From: Marinobacter confluentis
Lineage (GTDB): Bacteria > Pseudomonadota > Gammaproteobacteria > Pseudomonadales > Oleiphilaceae
Length of the DNA: 64,000 nt
Direction of reading: 5' to 3'
NCBI RefSeq assembly: GCF_004785685.1
Contig: NZ_SRPF01000006.1
Coordinates: forward strand, 55,286-119,285
Positions within the stretch are counted from its first letter, which is position 1. Every line of letters begins with the position of its first letter. The notes under the pieces are model-generated. The model saw only the letters and a list, made by a program, of their open reading frames with translations. It was not told the origin of the DNA and ran no database searches. Of the stretch, positions 9,326 through 17,200 are shown one piece after another. The translations under genes and the position numbers were made by a program.

Positions 9326-9586
9326 GACTGACTCCGGGTTCAGAAAAGTAAAACGTGTTTTGGGACCGGTTACGGATCGTTGTTTATGTGAAAGCAATAT
9401 CCGGGCCTAAAAAAATATGCATATGAATCAGTCTTCTAGAGTCTTGGGTTTTAGTGGGTGTAAATAAACTCGACATAACCTTCAGGGGGATAGGTTATTG
9501 CTGTGGTGAGGCTGTGGCGTGTTGTCTCGATTGAAATCTGGTTAACTGGAATAGGGAATAACAGGGTCCAATGCAGCAGGTGGAGT

Positions 9587-10267
9587 ATGTGCGGTCGCTA
9601 CAACGTCATCGATGACTTATTGGTTCAGGAACTCCTTGAAGCCCTGGAAGTGGCTTCGAAAGTTCAGACACGGCTGAACATAGCGCCGGGCGCCAAAGGC
9701 CAGATTGTCTATGAAACCTGTCAGGGCAGAACTCTGCAGGATGCCATCTGGTCACTGCTGATCGAACCGAAACCCGATGGCACCGGCTATCGGCCCTCGC
9801 CAAAATACAGCACCTTCAACGCCCGGGCTGGAAGCCTCGGCAGCAGCCCGCTCTGGAAAAAGAGGTTCCACTCCCAGCGTGCCATAATCCCGGCCAGCGG
9901 TTTTCATGAATGGACCGGTGAGAAAGGCCGGAAACAGTGCTACAACATACGGCAGGTTGATAGCGCTATTGCCTTTGGGGGGCTGTATGAGTTGTGGGAT
10001 TTTCAGGGAGCGATCGTTCCTTCATTCACGATCATTACGCTTCCGCCCCACCCGAATTTCAGCCACATTCATCCGAAGAGTATTCCGTTAATGCTGAGGC
10101 CAGAGGATTTTGATCTGTGGCTGGACCCGCATGTGACCAATACGGACCCATTGCAGCATCTGCTGCGCACCAGAATCAGCGCGACATTGTTAGCCGAGCC
10201 GGTAAAATCGCCGGAGCACCTGGAAAAGGCCGGCGAGGGGGAGATAATTGAGGCTGATGAAAGCTGA
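9587..10267 (+). CDS. SRAP (YedK/HMCES-type) abasic-site DNA-protein crosslinking protein
   Basis: SRAP proteins form a covalent thiazolidine bond with abasic sites in single-stranded DNA through Cys2. The start is set at ATG 9587 (226 aa) because MCGRY must be the N-terminus for Cys2 to act. The other active-site regions are present: STFNARAGSL (Asn), PASGFHEW (Glu) and the IHPKSIPLML segment (His). Length is typical. The gene is monocistronic and sits upstream of the mntP riboswitch. Confidence 0.92.
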   Translation: MCGRYNVIDDLLVQELLEALEVASKVQTRLNIAPGAKGQIVYETCQGRTLQDAIWSLLIEPKPDGTGYRPSPKYSTFNARAGSLGSSPLWKKRFHSQRAIIPASGFHEWTGEKGRKQCYNIRQVDSAIAFGGLYELWDFQGAIVPSFTIITLPPHPNFSHIHPKSIPLMLRPEDFDLWLDPHVTNTDPLQHLLRTRISATLLAEPVKSPEHLEKAGEGEIIEADES

Positions 10268-10371
10268 TTGGTTCTTCCGGAATGGATACCATCAAGTAGT
10301 CGACAGACCGATTTCTGAACGAACGCACCTGCGGTGCGCGTTTGCAATCGCCCCCATGGATTGCTAATTTA

Positions 10372-10543
10372 CCGCTTCGTTGGGGAGTAGCCTGCTTCCA
10401 GCACTCGGAAGAGTTCGCATCAACATACTTGGCCACATGCCATGGTGCGAACGCCTCTCGGTTGGCGAGACCATCGATATGTCCATGCCCAAGGTCGGGC
10501 GTGTGGACGTATCGTGGACTCGATTTGCCCGGCCGGAGACTGT
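10372..10543 (+). promoter_or_regulatory. yybP-ykoY manganese riboswitch
   Basis: The mntP leader carries the conserved blocks of the yybP-ykoY aptamer in order: CTTCGTTGGGGAGTAGCC at about 10375-10392, CATCAACATACTTGGCC near 10420, GGCGAGACCA near 10463, and GGCCGGAGAC at about 10531-10540. The last block lies directly before the ATG at 10547. The family binds Mn2+ and controls Mn exporters, E. coli mntP among them. Because the 3' helix abuts the start codon, control is probably translational. The fold was read by eye and not computed. Confidence 0.88.
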
Positions 10544-10546
10544 GTA

Positions 10547-11107
10547 ATGAATCCGATTGCCCTCCTTTTGCTCGCATTTGCCATGTCTACCGACGCGTTC
10601 GCTGCTGCGATCGGCAAAGGCGCGAGCCTCAAGAATCCACGTCTCATTGAAGCCTTCAAAATTGGGCTTATATTTGGTTCGATTGAAGCCGTTACCCCGC
10701 TCATCGGCTGGCTAATTGGTCAGTCAGCGTCCGCTTATGTGGAAGCCTGGGACCACTGGATCGCCTTTTCGCTGCTTTTGATTCTGGGCTTGCACATGAT
10801 TTACGAGGGCATCAAGCCTGAGGCGGAAGGTTCGGCAAAAACAGCGGAGCAGTCTTTCCTGAAGACCGGTTTAACGGCGCTTGGTACGAGCATCGATGCG
10901 ATGGCAGTTGGCGTGGGGTTGGCCTTCACCAGCGTGAACATCCTGGTCGCTGCAACTCTGATTGGATTGGCAACAACCCTCATGGTCACGATCGGCATTA
11001 TGATGGGCAAAGTTGTCAGCGCTGTTCTTGGCCACTGGGCTGAAATTTTCGGTGGCTTTACGCTTATTGCCGTCGGTATATGGATACTTGTTGGTCACCT
11101 GCAATGA
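10547..11107 (+). CDS. mntP: MntP, manganese efflux pump
   Basis: MntP exports Mn2+ across the inner membrane. The 186-aa protein begins at ATG 10547 directly after the riboswitch; an in-frame upstream extension would run through the aptamer and is not plausible. Six hydrophobic helices are visible in two homologous halves. Each half starts with a short acidic-small motif: [13 protein letters not shown] near residue 13 and [14 protein letters not shown] near residue 110. These contain the aspartates known to be needed for transport. The gene is monocistronic and should be induced by Mn through its leader. Confidence 0.95.
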   Translation: MNPIALLLLAFAMSTDAFAAAIGKGASLKNPRLIEAFKIGLIFGSIEAVTPLIGWLIGQSASAYVEAWDHWIAFSLLLILGLHMIYEGIKPEAEGSAKTAEQSFLKTGLTALGTSIDAMAVGVGLAFTSVNILVAATLIGLATTLMVTIGIMMGKVVSAVLGHWAEIFGGFTLIAVGIWILVGHLQ

Positions 11108-11245
11108 ATGGCGTTGTCTGGAAATATTCAGCGGCAACACGCTGGATAATGGTCAATGCGTGACGGGAAGCCCAACGCGCTTCAATACAGCGCATCCTTC
11201 ACGTTAGCGACAGGCCGATCTGCCAACCCTTGATAAATCTGGTGC

Positions 11246-11671
11246 TCACAAGAGCTTACGCATGAAGCTCGAAGTTGACGGACACAGGTCTGAAAACTGG
11301 TTTGTTTCTCTGATAGCAGCCGGAGCGTGCTGGCGACAAAGGTGCTGATACCCCAGACGTGAAAAAAAATCAGCCGCCGTGGTCGTTAAAAGATAAAGGG
11401 CTTCGATTTCCATGAGCGAAGCGTTCAATTCTGCGTGCTTCACTAGCGCTTGTCCAAACCCTGATTTTCGCACGTCTTCGTGGGTTGCCAGCGAGCGGAG
11501 CATCGCAACTGTGTCGCAAATCTCGATGCCGACGGAACCGATCAATCTGCCACTCTGATGGCAGCCGAAGAAGTAAATCGACCCGGGCTGGTTGATGTCT
11601 GAGGTTGGCAGGCCAGAGCGCTTCAGAAGTTCAACCAGAGCATGATCGGGTTCAATTGGAATAATCTTCAT
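11246..11671 (-). CDS. arsN2: ArsN2-like GNAT acetyltransferase
   Basis: This 141-aa GNAT protein has the acetyl-CoA pyrophosphate loop VRKSGFGQAL and the ALYLLTTTAADFFSRLGYQ region. The ending APAAIRETNQFSDLCPSTSSF is typical of ArsN2 proteins from arsenic-resistance operons, for which N-acetylation of arsenical or phosphinothricin-type substrates has been reported. No other ars gene is nearby, so the role here is uncertain. The ATG overlaps the stop of a 41-codon ORF (ATGA), suggesting translational coupling. It lies at the left edge of the accessory island. Confidence 0.8.
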   Translation of the reverse strand: MKIIPIEPDHALVELLKRSGLPTSDINQPGSIYFFGCHQSGRLIGSVGIEICDTVAMLRSLATHEDVRKSGFGQALVKHAELNASLMEIEALYLLTTTAADFFSRLGYQHLCRQHAPAAIRETNQFSDLCPSTSSFMRKLL

Positions 11672-11793
11672 ATCAATTCAGCCAGTAGTGCCTGTGGGTG
11701 ATCGGTTGGCCGTGCCATTTCCGACGGGTTGTCCAATTCAGGCTTATTTTTTCCCTCAGGCCCCTTTCTAACAACGGGATAAAATCTCTTCAT
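11668..11793 (-). CDS. Possible 41-aa ORF coupled to arsN2
   Basis: An ATG at 11793 opens 41 codons (MKRFYPVVRKGPEGKNKPE..., ending ...QALLAELI). The stop TGA overlaps the arsN2 ATG as ATGA. An in-frame stop lies four codons upstream, so it does not extend. No good Shine-Dalgarno site is seen. I do not recognise the peptide. It could be a coupled leader peptide, a small protein, or the remnant of a longer gene. Confidence 0.35.
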   Translation of the reverse strand: MKRFYPVVRKGPEGKNKPELDNPSEMARPTDHPQALLAELI

Positions 11794-11976
11794 GATTAGC
11801 TTTTAGTTAACTAAAATCGATGGCATTCGTGTCATCAGCCAAAACCCAGAACCAGGCCATGCGCCGGATGCCAAAACCTCCGCTTCGCTCTGGTTTTGTC
11901 ACCGGTGATTGCGGTTTACCGAAAATCTTAATGTTCGCGTTGGTCGCAAAGCGAACATTCAGATGGTGCGTGGTCC
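11672..11976. other. Intergenic stretch left of IS3: palindrome, hairpins, boundary repeat
   Basis: Besides the small ORF, this stretch holds a perfect 16-bp palindrome (TTTTAGTTAACTAAAA, 11801-11816), which could be an operator. A hairpin follows with arms CAAAACC and GGTTTTG near 11870-11896. Then comes an inverted repeat, AATGTTCGC (11930-11938) with GCGAACATT (11951-11959). The last overlaps a 17-bp sequence repeated at 20243-20259. No longer gene is seen. Confidence 0.6.
11940..11956 (+). repeat. 17-bp direct repeat, left copy
   Basis: TTGGTCGCAAAGCGAAC is identical to 20243-20259 and in the same orientation. Both copies are preceded by AATGTTCGC (11930-11938 and 20206-20214), so the similarity extends beyond the 17 bp. 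Together they enclose about 8.3 kb of accessory DNA. Confidence 0.6.
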
Positions 11977-12000
11977 TACCCACGAAAAGTAGACACTCGT

Positions 12001-12858
12001 TTATGCGCATCTGCGCTCATATTCCACCGGGCTGAGATAGCCCAAAGCGGAGTGTCTTCTCTTTCGGTTATAAAACACTTCGATGTACTCGAAGATAGCG
12101 GATTTGGCTGCCGCGATCGAATCAAAAAGCTCGGCGTAGATCAGCTCCACCTTGAGGCGGCTGAAAAATGATTCCATGGGTGCATTGTCCCAACAGTTTC
12201 CCTTGCGGCTCATGCTGGGTACACACTGTCTTGATCGCAGGTAATCCTGATAGCCGGTTGATCGGTATTGAACCCCGCGATCCGAATGCACAATCAGCCC
12301 TGGTGGCACCTCTCGTCGTCCGTACGCCATGCTCAACGCATCGGTAATCAACCGCTCGGTCATGCTCATGTCCAGGGACCAGCCAACGATCTGGCGGGAA
12401 TACAGGTCCATCGCGGTTGCCAGGTACAGCCAGCGATCCTTCACCCAGATATAGGTGATGTCGGTCGTCCACTTCTGATTGGGGCGCTCGGCGGCGAACT
12501 GACGCCACAGCAAGTTATCGGCGACATTGGCCATTGCCTCAGAAGTACGACTGTATTTGAAAGCCTTGCCGTTGCGGGCACGGATTTCCTTTTCCCGCAT
12601 GATGTTGGCCACGTAGTTCACAGAGCAGGGCACACCCGCAGCCGTTAATTCCCGGGCGATGCGTGGGGCACCATAGCGGGCTTTGAAGCTGGCGTAGGTG
12701 TCCACGATGGCGGCTTCAGTCGCTTCCCTTCGCTGCTCCCTGAGACTGACTGGGCGCTGTCTCCAGCGATAATAACCACTAGCTGACACCTCCATTACGC
12801 GGCACATCAGGCGAACGCTATATTGCTGACAGAATTCACTGATCAGCGCGTACTTCAC
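12001..12858 (-). CDS. IS3-family transposase OrfB (DDE catalytic subunit)
   Basis: OrfB carries the HTH_21 segment (SFKARYGAPRIAREL) and the rve integrase core. Catalytic residues are D in TTDITYIW, D in HSDRGVQY and E in NAPMESFFSRLK. The nominal start is a GTG at 12858 that overlaps the orfA stop (GTGA). In this family the active transposase is the OrfAB fusion made by -1 frameshifting, so OrfB is probably not made alone in quantity. The frame is intact, 285 aa. Confidence 0.93.
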   Translation of the reverse strand: MKYALISEFCQQYSVRLMCRVMEVSASGYYRWRQRPVSLREQRREATEAAIVDTYASFKARYGAPRIARELTAAGVPCSVNYVANIMREKEIRARNGKAFKYSRTSEAMANVADNLLWRQFAAERPNQKWTTDITYIWVKDRWLYLATAMDLYSRQIVGWSLDMSMTERLITDALSMAYGRREVPPGLIVHSDRGVQYRSTGYQDYLRSRQCVPSMSRKGNCWDNAPMESFFSRLKVELIYAELFDSIAAAKSAIFEYIEVFYNRKRRHSALGYLSPVEYERRCA

Positions 12859-13163
12859 TCTTGGGATTTCGCGAAGTACGCAGACACCTTTTTTAGAAAT
12901 TCATTCTCCTTCTTCAGGGTCTCGTTCTCACGCCGCAGCTTGCGTATGGCCTCGCTCTCGGCCTTGGAGTAATCCACGCCGTCAACGCTGTTAAACTGCT
13001 TGTCCGACAGGCGGGTAAACTGACGACGCCAGTTATAAATCTGGCCCGGATGAATGCCCAGCTCACGGGCGACCGAAGCGGCAGTATTACCAGGTTGATC
13101 GGATCTGCGAACGGCTTCCCGACGAAATTCCTCAGTGTAGGACTGGGTCTTCTTACGGCTCAT
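12855..13163 (-). CDS. IS3-family transposase OrfA (HTH/leucine zipper)
   Basis: OrfA (102 aa) has the HTH_Tnp_1 helix-turn-helix (TAASVARELGIHPGQIYNWRRQ). A leucine-zipper coiled coil follows (IRKLRRENETLKKENEFLKK) and supports multimerisation. Near its end the codons CTA AAA AAG form the shift site A_AAA_AAG (12888-12894), the normal position for making OrfAB. The stop is at 12855. Confidence 0.93.
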   Translation of the reverse strand: MSRKKTQSYTEEFRREAVRRSDQPGNTAASVARELGIHPGQIYNWRRQFTRLSDKQFNSVDGVDYSKAESEAIRKLRRENETLKKENEFLKKVSAYFAKSQE

Positions 13164-13229
13164 GGAGCACCTCCGTGTAGGGGCTACCCTAACTATAGAA
13201 GGTGTCTACTGTTCGTGGGTAACTCGGAA

Positions 13230-13309
13230 ACTTAACGCTGAGCTTTGAGGAATTTTTGGAGCCGAAAAGCGGCGGAAAAAAATATACAATAACAGCGACT
13301 CGTTATCAC
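13230..13309 (-). other. attC-like site 2, at the 3' end of the DUF4145 cassette
   Basis: On the minus strand the site runs from R'' GTGATAAC (13309-13302) to R' GTTAAGT (13236-13230), about 80 nt. GTTAAGT fits the GTTRRRY core. The DUF4145 stop codon lies inside R'', as is usual for gene cassettes. R'' is the exact complement of GTTATCAC at the other cassette boundary (13983-13976), as expected for one cassette. The inner arms pair weakly (GCTG with CAGC and a central AT/GC hairpin), so confidence is moderate. Confidence 0.5.
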
Positions 13310-13982
13310 TCCTCGACGTTCGATCTGAGCGAGCGATAATGCTCCATTTTCTCCCTAAATTCGTTGAGTTTGTGGGGAGCGACATACACATACTCAACAA
13401 TCACCCTGAAAAAATCGTCAATTGCCGCTGCCTGAATAGGAAGAACCGACTCATTGATACCATGAGCTCCAAGATTACCCAAAAGTCTTAGAACATCGCT
13501 AAGCTCTGAAAGCGTCGGTGGAATTTCCCCTTTATCAACAAGATTTGCCAATCTTTTTTGCAGCGATCCTTTGCCAGCCCCTCTATCCTCACAAACTGCT
13601 TCCAACGACCTACGTATCTGTACGGCAAAAGCATTCGGAGCCAGTTCTTTTATACGGAAAGCTTCCTGGTAAACCTTTCGGATCAACTCTGGTACCGAGT
13701 GGTGAAGATTGCCGGATTTCGGATAAATAAGGTCTGCTTGATCAAACTCTTTATCGGAGAGCTGATCACCCATATTGTCGTAAAGGAGAACTTGATGGCA
13801 GGTTTCACAAACAACGATGAAAGTAGACCATGGATGTTCGTCTTCAGAACCGTCAGAAACCGACCAGGTTTTCTCCATATGTCTCTGAGTATGAATCAGA
13901 CGTTGCGGAGCTTGATTACCGCAATGAGGGCAATACTGAACTCTCGTCAAAGGCTCCGTCATAATCAATCCCTCTGTGATAA
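13236..13982 (-). mobile_element. Candidate integron gene cassette carrying the DUF4145 gene
   Basis: The proposed unit starts at TTATCAC (13982, minus strand), directly after the G of the attC-like site 1 core. It ends at the G of the GTTAAGT core of attC-like site 2. It holds one gene with a 20-nt leader and little other DNA, like a typical cassette of about 0.75 kb. Start and end are complementary in the way the recombination mechanism predicts. No integron integrase or attI is in the window. Confidence 0.55.
13306..13962 (-). CDS. DUF4145 domain protein in a cassette-like context
   Basis: The start is ATG 13962 (218 aa), 7 bp after a GAGGGA ribosome site; an ATG 11 codons upstream lies outside the proposed cassette. 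The N-terminus has a zinc-ribbon-like CPHCG ... CETC pair. The rest matches DUF4145 (IRRSLEAVCEDRGAGKGSLQKRL, LGNLGAHG), a helical domain often found alone or fused to nucleases and helicases in restriction and defence loci. The activity is unknown. The gene is lower in GC than its neighbours, in line with transfer. Confidence 0.8.
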   Translation of the reverse strand: MTEPLTRVQYCPHCGNQAPQRLIHTQRHMEKTWSVSDGSEDEHPWSTFIVVCETCHQVLLYDNMGDQLSDKEFDQADLIYPKSGNLHHSVPELIRKVYQEAFRIKELAPNAFAVQIRRSLEAVCEDRGAGKGSLQKRLANLVDKGEIPPTLSELSDVLRLLGNLGAHGINESVLPIQAAAIDDFFRVIVEYVYVAPHKLNEFREKMEHYRSLRSNVEE

Positions 13983-14055
13983 CGCCCCGCATCACTTGCC
14001 GGCGGAGGGGGGGCGAAGCCCGCTGTAGCCGGTCAGGTACATGCGGATGTTATGC
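13977..14055 (-). other. attC-like site 1 (integron recombination site)
   Basis: Minus strand, 79 nt from R'' GCATAAC (14055-14049) to R' GTTATCA (13983-13977). The arms pair from outside in: ATAAC with GTTAT, CCGCAT with ATGCGG, AC with GT, CCGGC with GCCGG, and a central GGGC-TTC-GCCC hairpin. Unpaired bases sit mostly on one side, as in attC sites where bulges set strand choice. It lies upstream of the DUF4145 start and 159 bp past the stop of the large NTPase gene. Confidence 0.6.
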
Positions 14056-14213
14056 GGCATCTTGGTTTATGCAACCGCTGGTTGTCCACTTACGACCCGA
14101 AAAGATCATTGGGTGACCGACTTACCACTAGTTCTCCAAGTGCTTGGCGAAAATCCTTGAAACAACTCACGACACATCTTTCAGCCAGTTCCTTGGAAAG
14201 AGGTTGGGGAGCA

Positions 14214-17200
14214 TCAGGCCGCTGGCGTAACGAAATCGTCCCGCATCCTGAACGCGGCGGAGGAACCACTCTCCACCAGAACATCGAGCACATACACGAT
14301 CGCCTCGCGCAGGGCTGGATCGCGCTTGAGTTCAAGCGGCCGCGCGTAGACATGCCGTTGTAGAAGAACTTCAAGCATGAATACGGTGTTGGATTCGCGC
14401 AGCATGTCAGCGGGATTTCCGCGCCTGAGCACGTTCGCGATGCGCACAAACCCGGCTGGCATGGAACGCTCGCCGATGTGATAGAGGAAGCGGACATAGT
14501 TGTCCACCACGATCCAGACCGGCGGCAGCGCGTCGAAGAGCGCGTCGACGTTATGGGCATAGCCTTCAAGGCTCCGCCAATGACGGACGTTGTCCTTCCA
14601 CCACGCGGTCAGGAAGATCGTCGACAGCACCTCGCTGCCTCGGGGATGTTCCCTGTTGAGATGCGTGAGCCACTTGGCGCGCTTGACCCGCTCGGCAAAC
14701 AGGTTCCATAGGAACCAATAATGCGGCGTATTGGGATTGCGGTCTTCGCTGCTCGTGAACCCCTGGATTACGGTGTGGACCTCGCGCGGATGCCGGTCAA
14801 CGGCCTCGAGGATTGGCTGGAGGACTTGCTCAGCATCGGCATCTGACGCGCGCATCACAAATTGCTGGATGCGGTCGGATATCGCCTGCTCCCTATGAAA
14901 GTTTCTTTCGCGCCTGTCAGGAGCGCAATCGTGCTCACGGTTCCAACACCCCACGAGGTCTTCGCTGGCGCGCCGGTGTGCGGCTACGGCCAGAGGCTCG
15001 TTTGGAACATGGCCCAGAATTGTAAGAATTTTCGCGTGCACCTCAGCTCCGAATATCTCGGTGATGTCGAACCTTACGTGCGCATCTTCGGCGATTTCCC
15101 CTTCGATCCAGAACCGCCCGCGAACGTCTGCGGCCGCGACGGCCAAGATCGTGCCCACCGTGCGCCGCTTATGGTAATGCTTCTTCTCCTCAGCGTTCCA
15201 GTCGCGATCGGCAAGAGCGGCCTCGGTTGCGAGGGCATTGACAGCGCGCATGGCAAGAGCGGGATTCGCGGCCCATAACTCGTCATTTATGCCCCAAGTG
15301 GCGTACCAACGGACCTCATCGATAGGATGGGTTAGAGCGGCAATAAAGGCCTGCCGTACGCGCGTCGTCTGTGCTTCAGTAAGGGGCTTGGAGAGCAGCA
15401 GTGGCACGACGAAGGCACAGGGACGGTCTGCCAGCATCGAAAACCTCTGCATGCGGTTGATGGTTCCCCACTGGTCCGCGTTTCTGAAGATTTCGGAGCC
15501 GATAACGTCGGTGCACCAATCCCTATCTTCCGGTGACATTTCGTCCCAGTGATCGCGGGCGCAAACGGCGGCCACAAATCCGGGAGCGTTACAGCTGTTG
15601 TCGGGATGTGCCGCAGTGCGATCCATCCCTTTGGCACTTGCCAACTTCTCCCGCCACTGGTCAGGATCGGCAGAGCCGGCCTCCCGCTGGAAGACTTGGA
15701 GGCCCCACATGTAAATACCCAGACGGGTATTCATCTCGCCCATCCTCTTCGAGCTCTCGTCAATGAGCTGCTGAACTTCCGGAGCCGGAGCTTTGGGGTC
15801 GAGGCGAACGTAATTTCTCGCAGAGCCCTCTCTGTCCGCTTCCGAGGTTTCGCCCGCTTCGGGCTGGTCGTCGGCCACGTCATACTGACGAAAGTCCATC
15901 CGGTGAAGGGCGAGCTGCCATGTGAGGTCGTGGTTATTGCATTCGTCCGGCCCCGGCAGTGCCGCGACGTAGCGATCTATGATGGCGTGAACCCGCGGTG
16001 CCATAGCACCAAGTTGCAGGTTTGCGATGGCCGCTTCAAGGTCGTGCTTGCGGTGCGGCAGCGCGTTCGACTTTTCCCGCTCCTCTTCGTAGATCTTGTT
16101 TTCGGCGCGGAAGGTCGGGAATAGTCCCGTGAGGCTCGAAGTCTGGCGCTCGCCGGCCATGCGGCTACGATCGATCTCGATGTAGTCCTGCACCGACAGC
16201 AGCACCAGAAGGGCCTCGCCCGACCGGTGAGGGTGAGCGGTCGCCACGCTTGCGACGACAGCTGCGAGCGCGGCGGAATCGGTGCGTTGTAGAGTTTCGA
16301 GCAGTACCGCGTCGAGCCCCTCGGGATGGAATTTTGCGTAGTCGAGCAACCACTTCTCGAAAGCCATCAGCAACGACTGGAGCAAATAAGGCCCGACGGT
16401 CATGCCACGATACAAGCCCCAGAGACGCGGGTTCACCCATTGCTTGCGCCTGGTCCCGTTGGCAAACGTGAGCTCGACTTCCCAGGCTGGTTCGAGGGGG
16501 TCAGGGAGACGCGGATGCGCGTACCACTCGGCACTGTGACCGAAGACTTGGATCAGGAAGTCGAGGCCTTCTCTCGGATGGTGCGTAAGCAGATTTATCC
16601 ACGGCCCCCGAAAGGCACTAGCAGGGAAGAAATTATGGTGCAGGTGTTCTTTGATGCCGAAGTAAAGGTCAACGTCGATGGATGAGCGGCCATAGGGTTC
16701 CGCGCATAGATATTCCTCCGTGGCGAGGAAGGTATCCAGTGCGACGGAGATCAGGAGGTCCGGCAGGTCGCGCGCGGCGGGCGCGCCATCTAGCCCCGCA
16801 AGGAGGATGTCGCGGAATTCCTCGGCGACGGGATCGCGGTGGTGTCCTTCCTTGATCTGTCCGCGCAGGACGGCTTCGAAGCGCGCTGGGTCGGCTTTCG
16901 GGATCTTCGCAATCACCTTCAGAATGCGTTGACGCGTGTCTCCTCCCCTGTAGTGGTCAAAGCTCGGGAGGAGCCAATGGGCAATGCCGGCAACATGTAC
17001 GGCCCCGTCGATGTCAGGTGCCCACCAGCTAACGCCCCGCACGGCATCCTCGATCAACGCGATAAGCAGCGGTGCGTCTTCTGGTCCGAAACTGCCTAAG
17101 TTGCGATGCACCAGCCTCACGACGGTTGCCCAGACCGCACCTTCTGGCACGTTCAGGATCGAGCTGTGGCCGCGAACATCGGCAAGCCACGCGGGCGACG

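Larger units (their letters stand above)
11977..13221 (-). mobile_element. IS3-family insertion sequence, apparently complete
   Basis: The 1245-bp element has terminal inverted repeats at 11977-11996 and 13202-13221 that match at 19 of 20 positions. Two overlapping ORFs on the minus strand encode OrfA and OrfB, with a slippery A_AAA_AAG at 12888-12894 for -1 frameshifting. The catalytic DDE residues are present. No clear target-site duplication is seen (flanks GTCC and ACTC), so a flank may have been rearranged. The right end stops 8 bp from an attC-like site. Confidence 0.88.

Noticed and set aside
11173..11215. GCCCAAC ... GTTAGCG resembling attC ends downstream of mntP
   Set aside because: The two ends are only about 43 bp apart, are not complementary to each other, and have no inner arms.
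11977..13221. Target-site duplication for the IS3 element
   Set aside because: The flanks (GTCC on the left, ACTC on the right) do not match for 3-4 bp.
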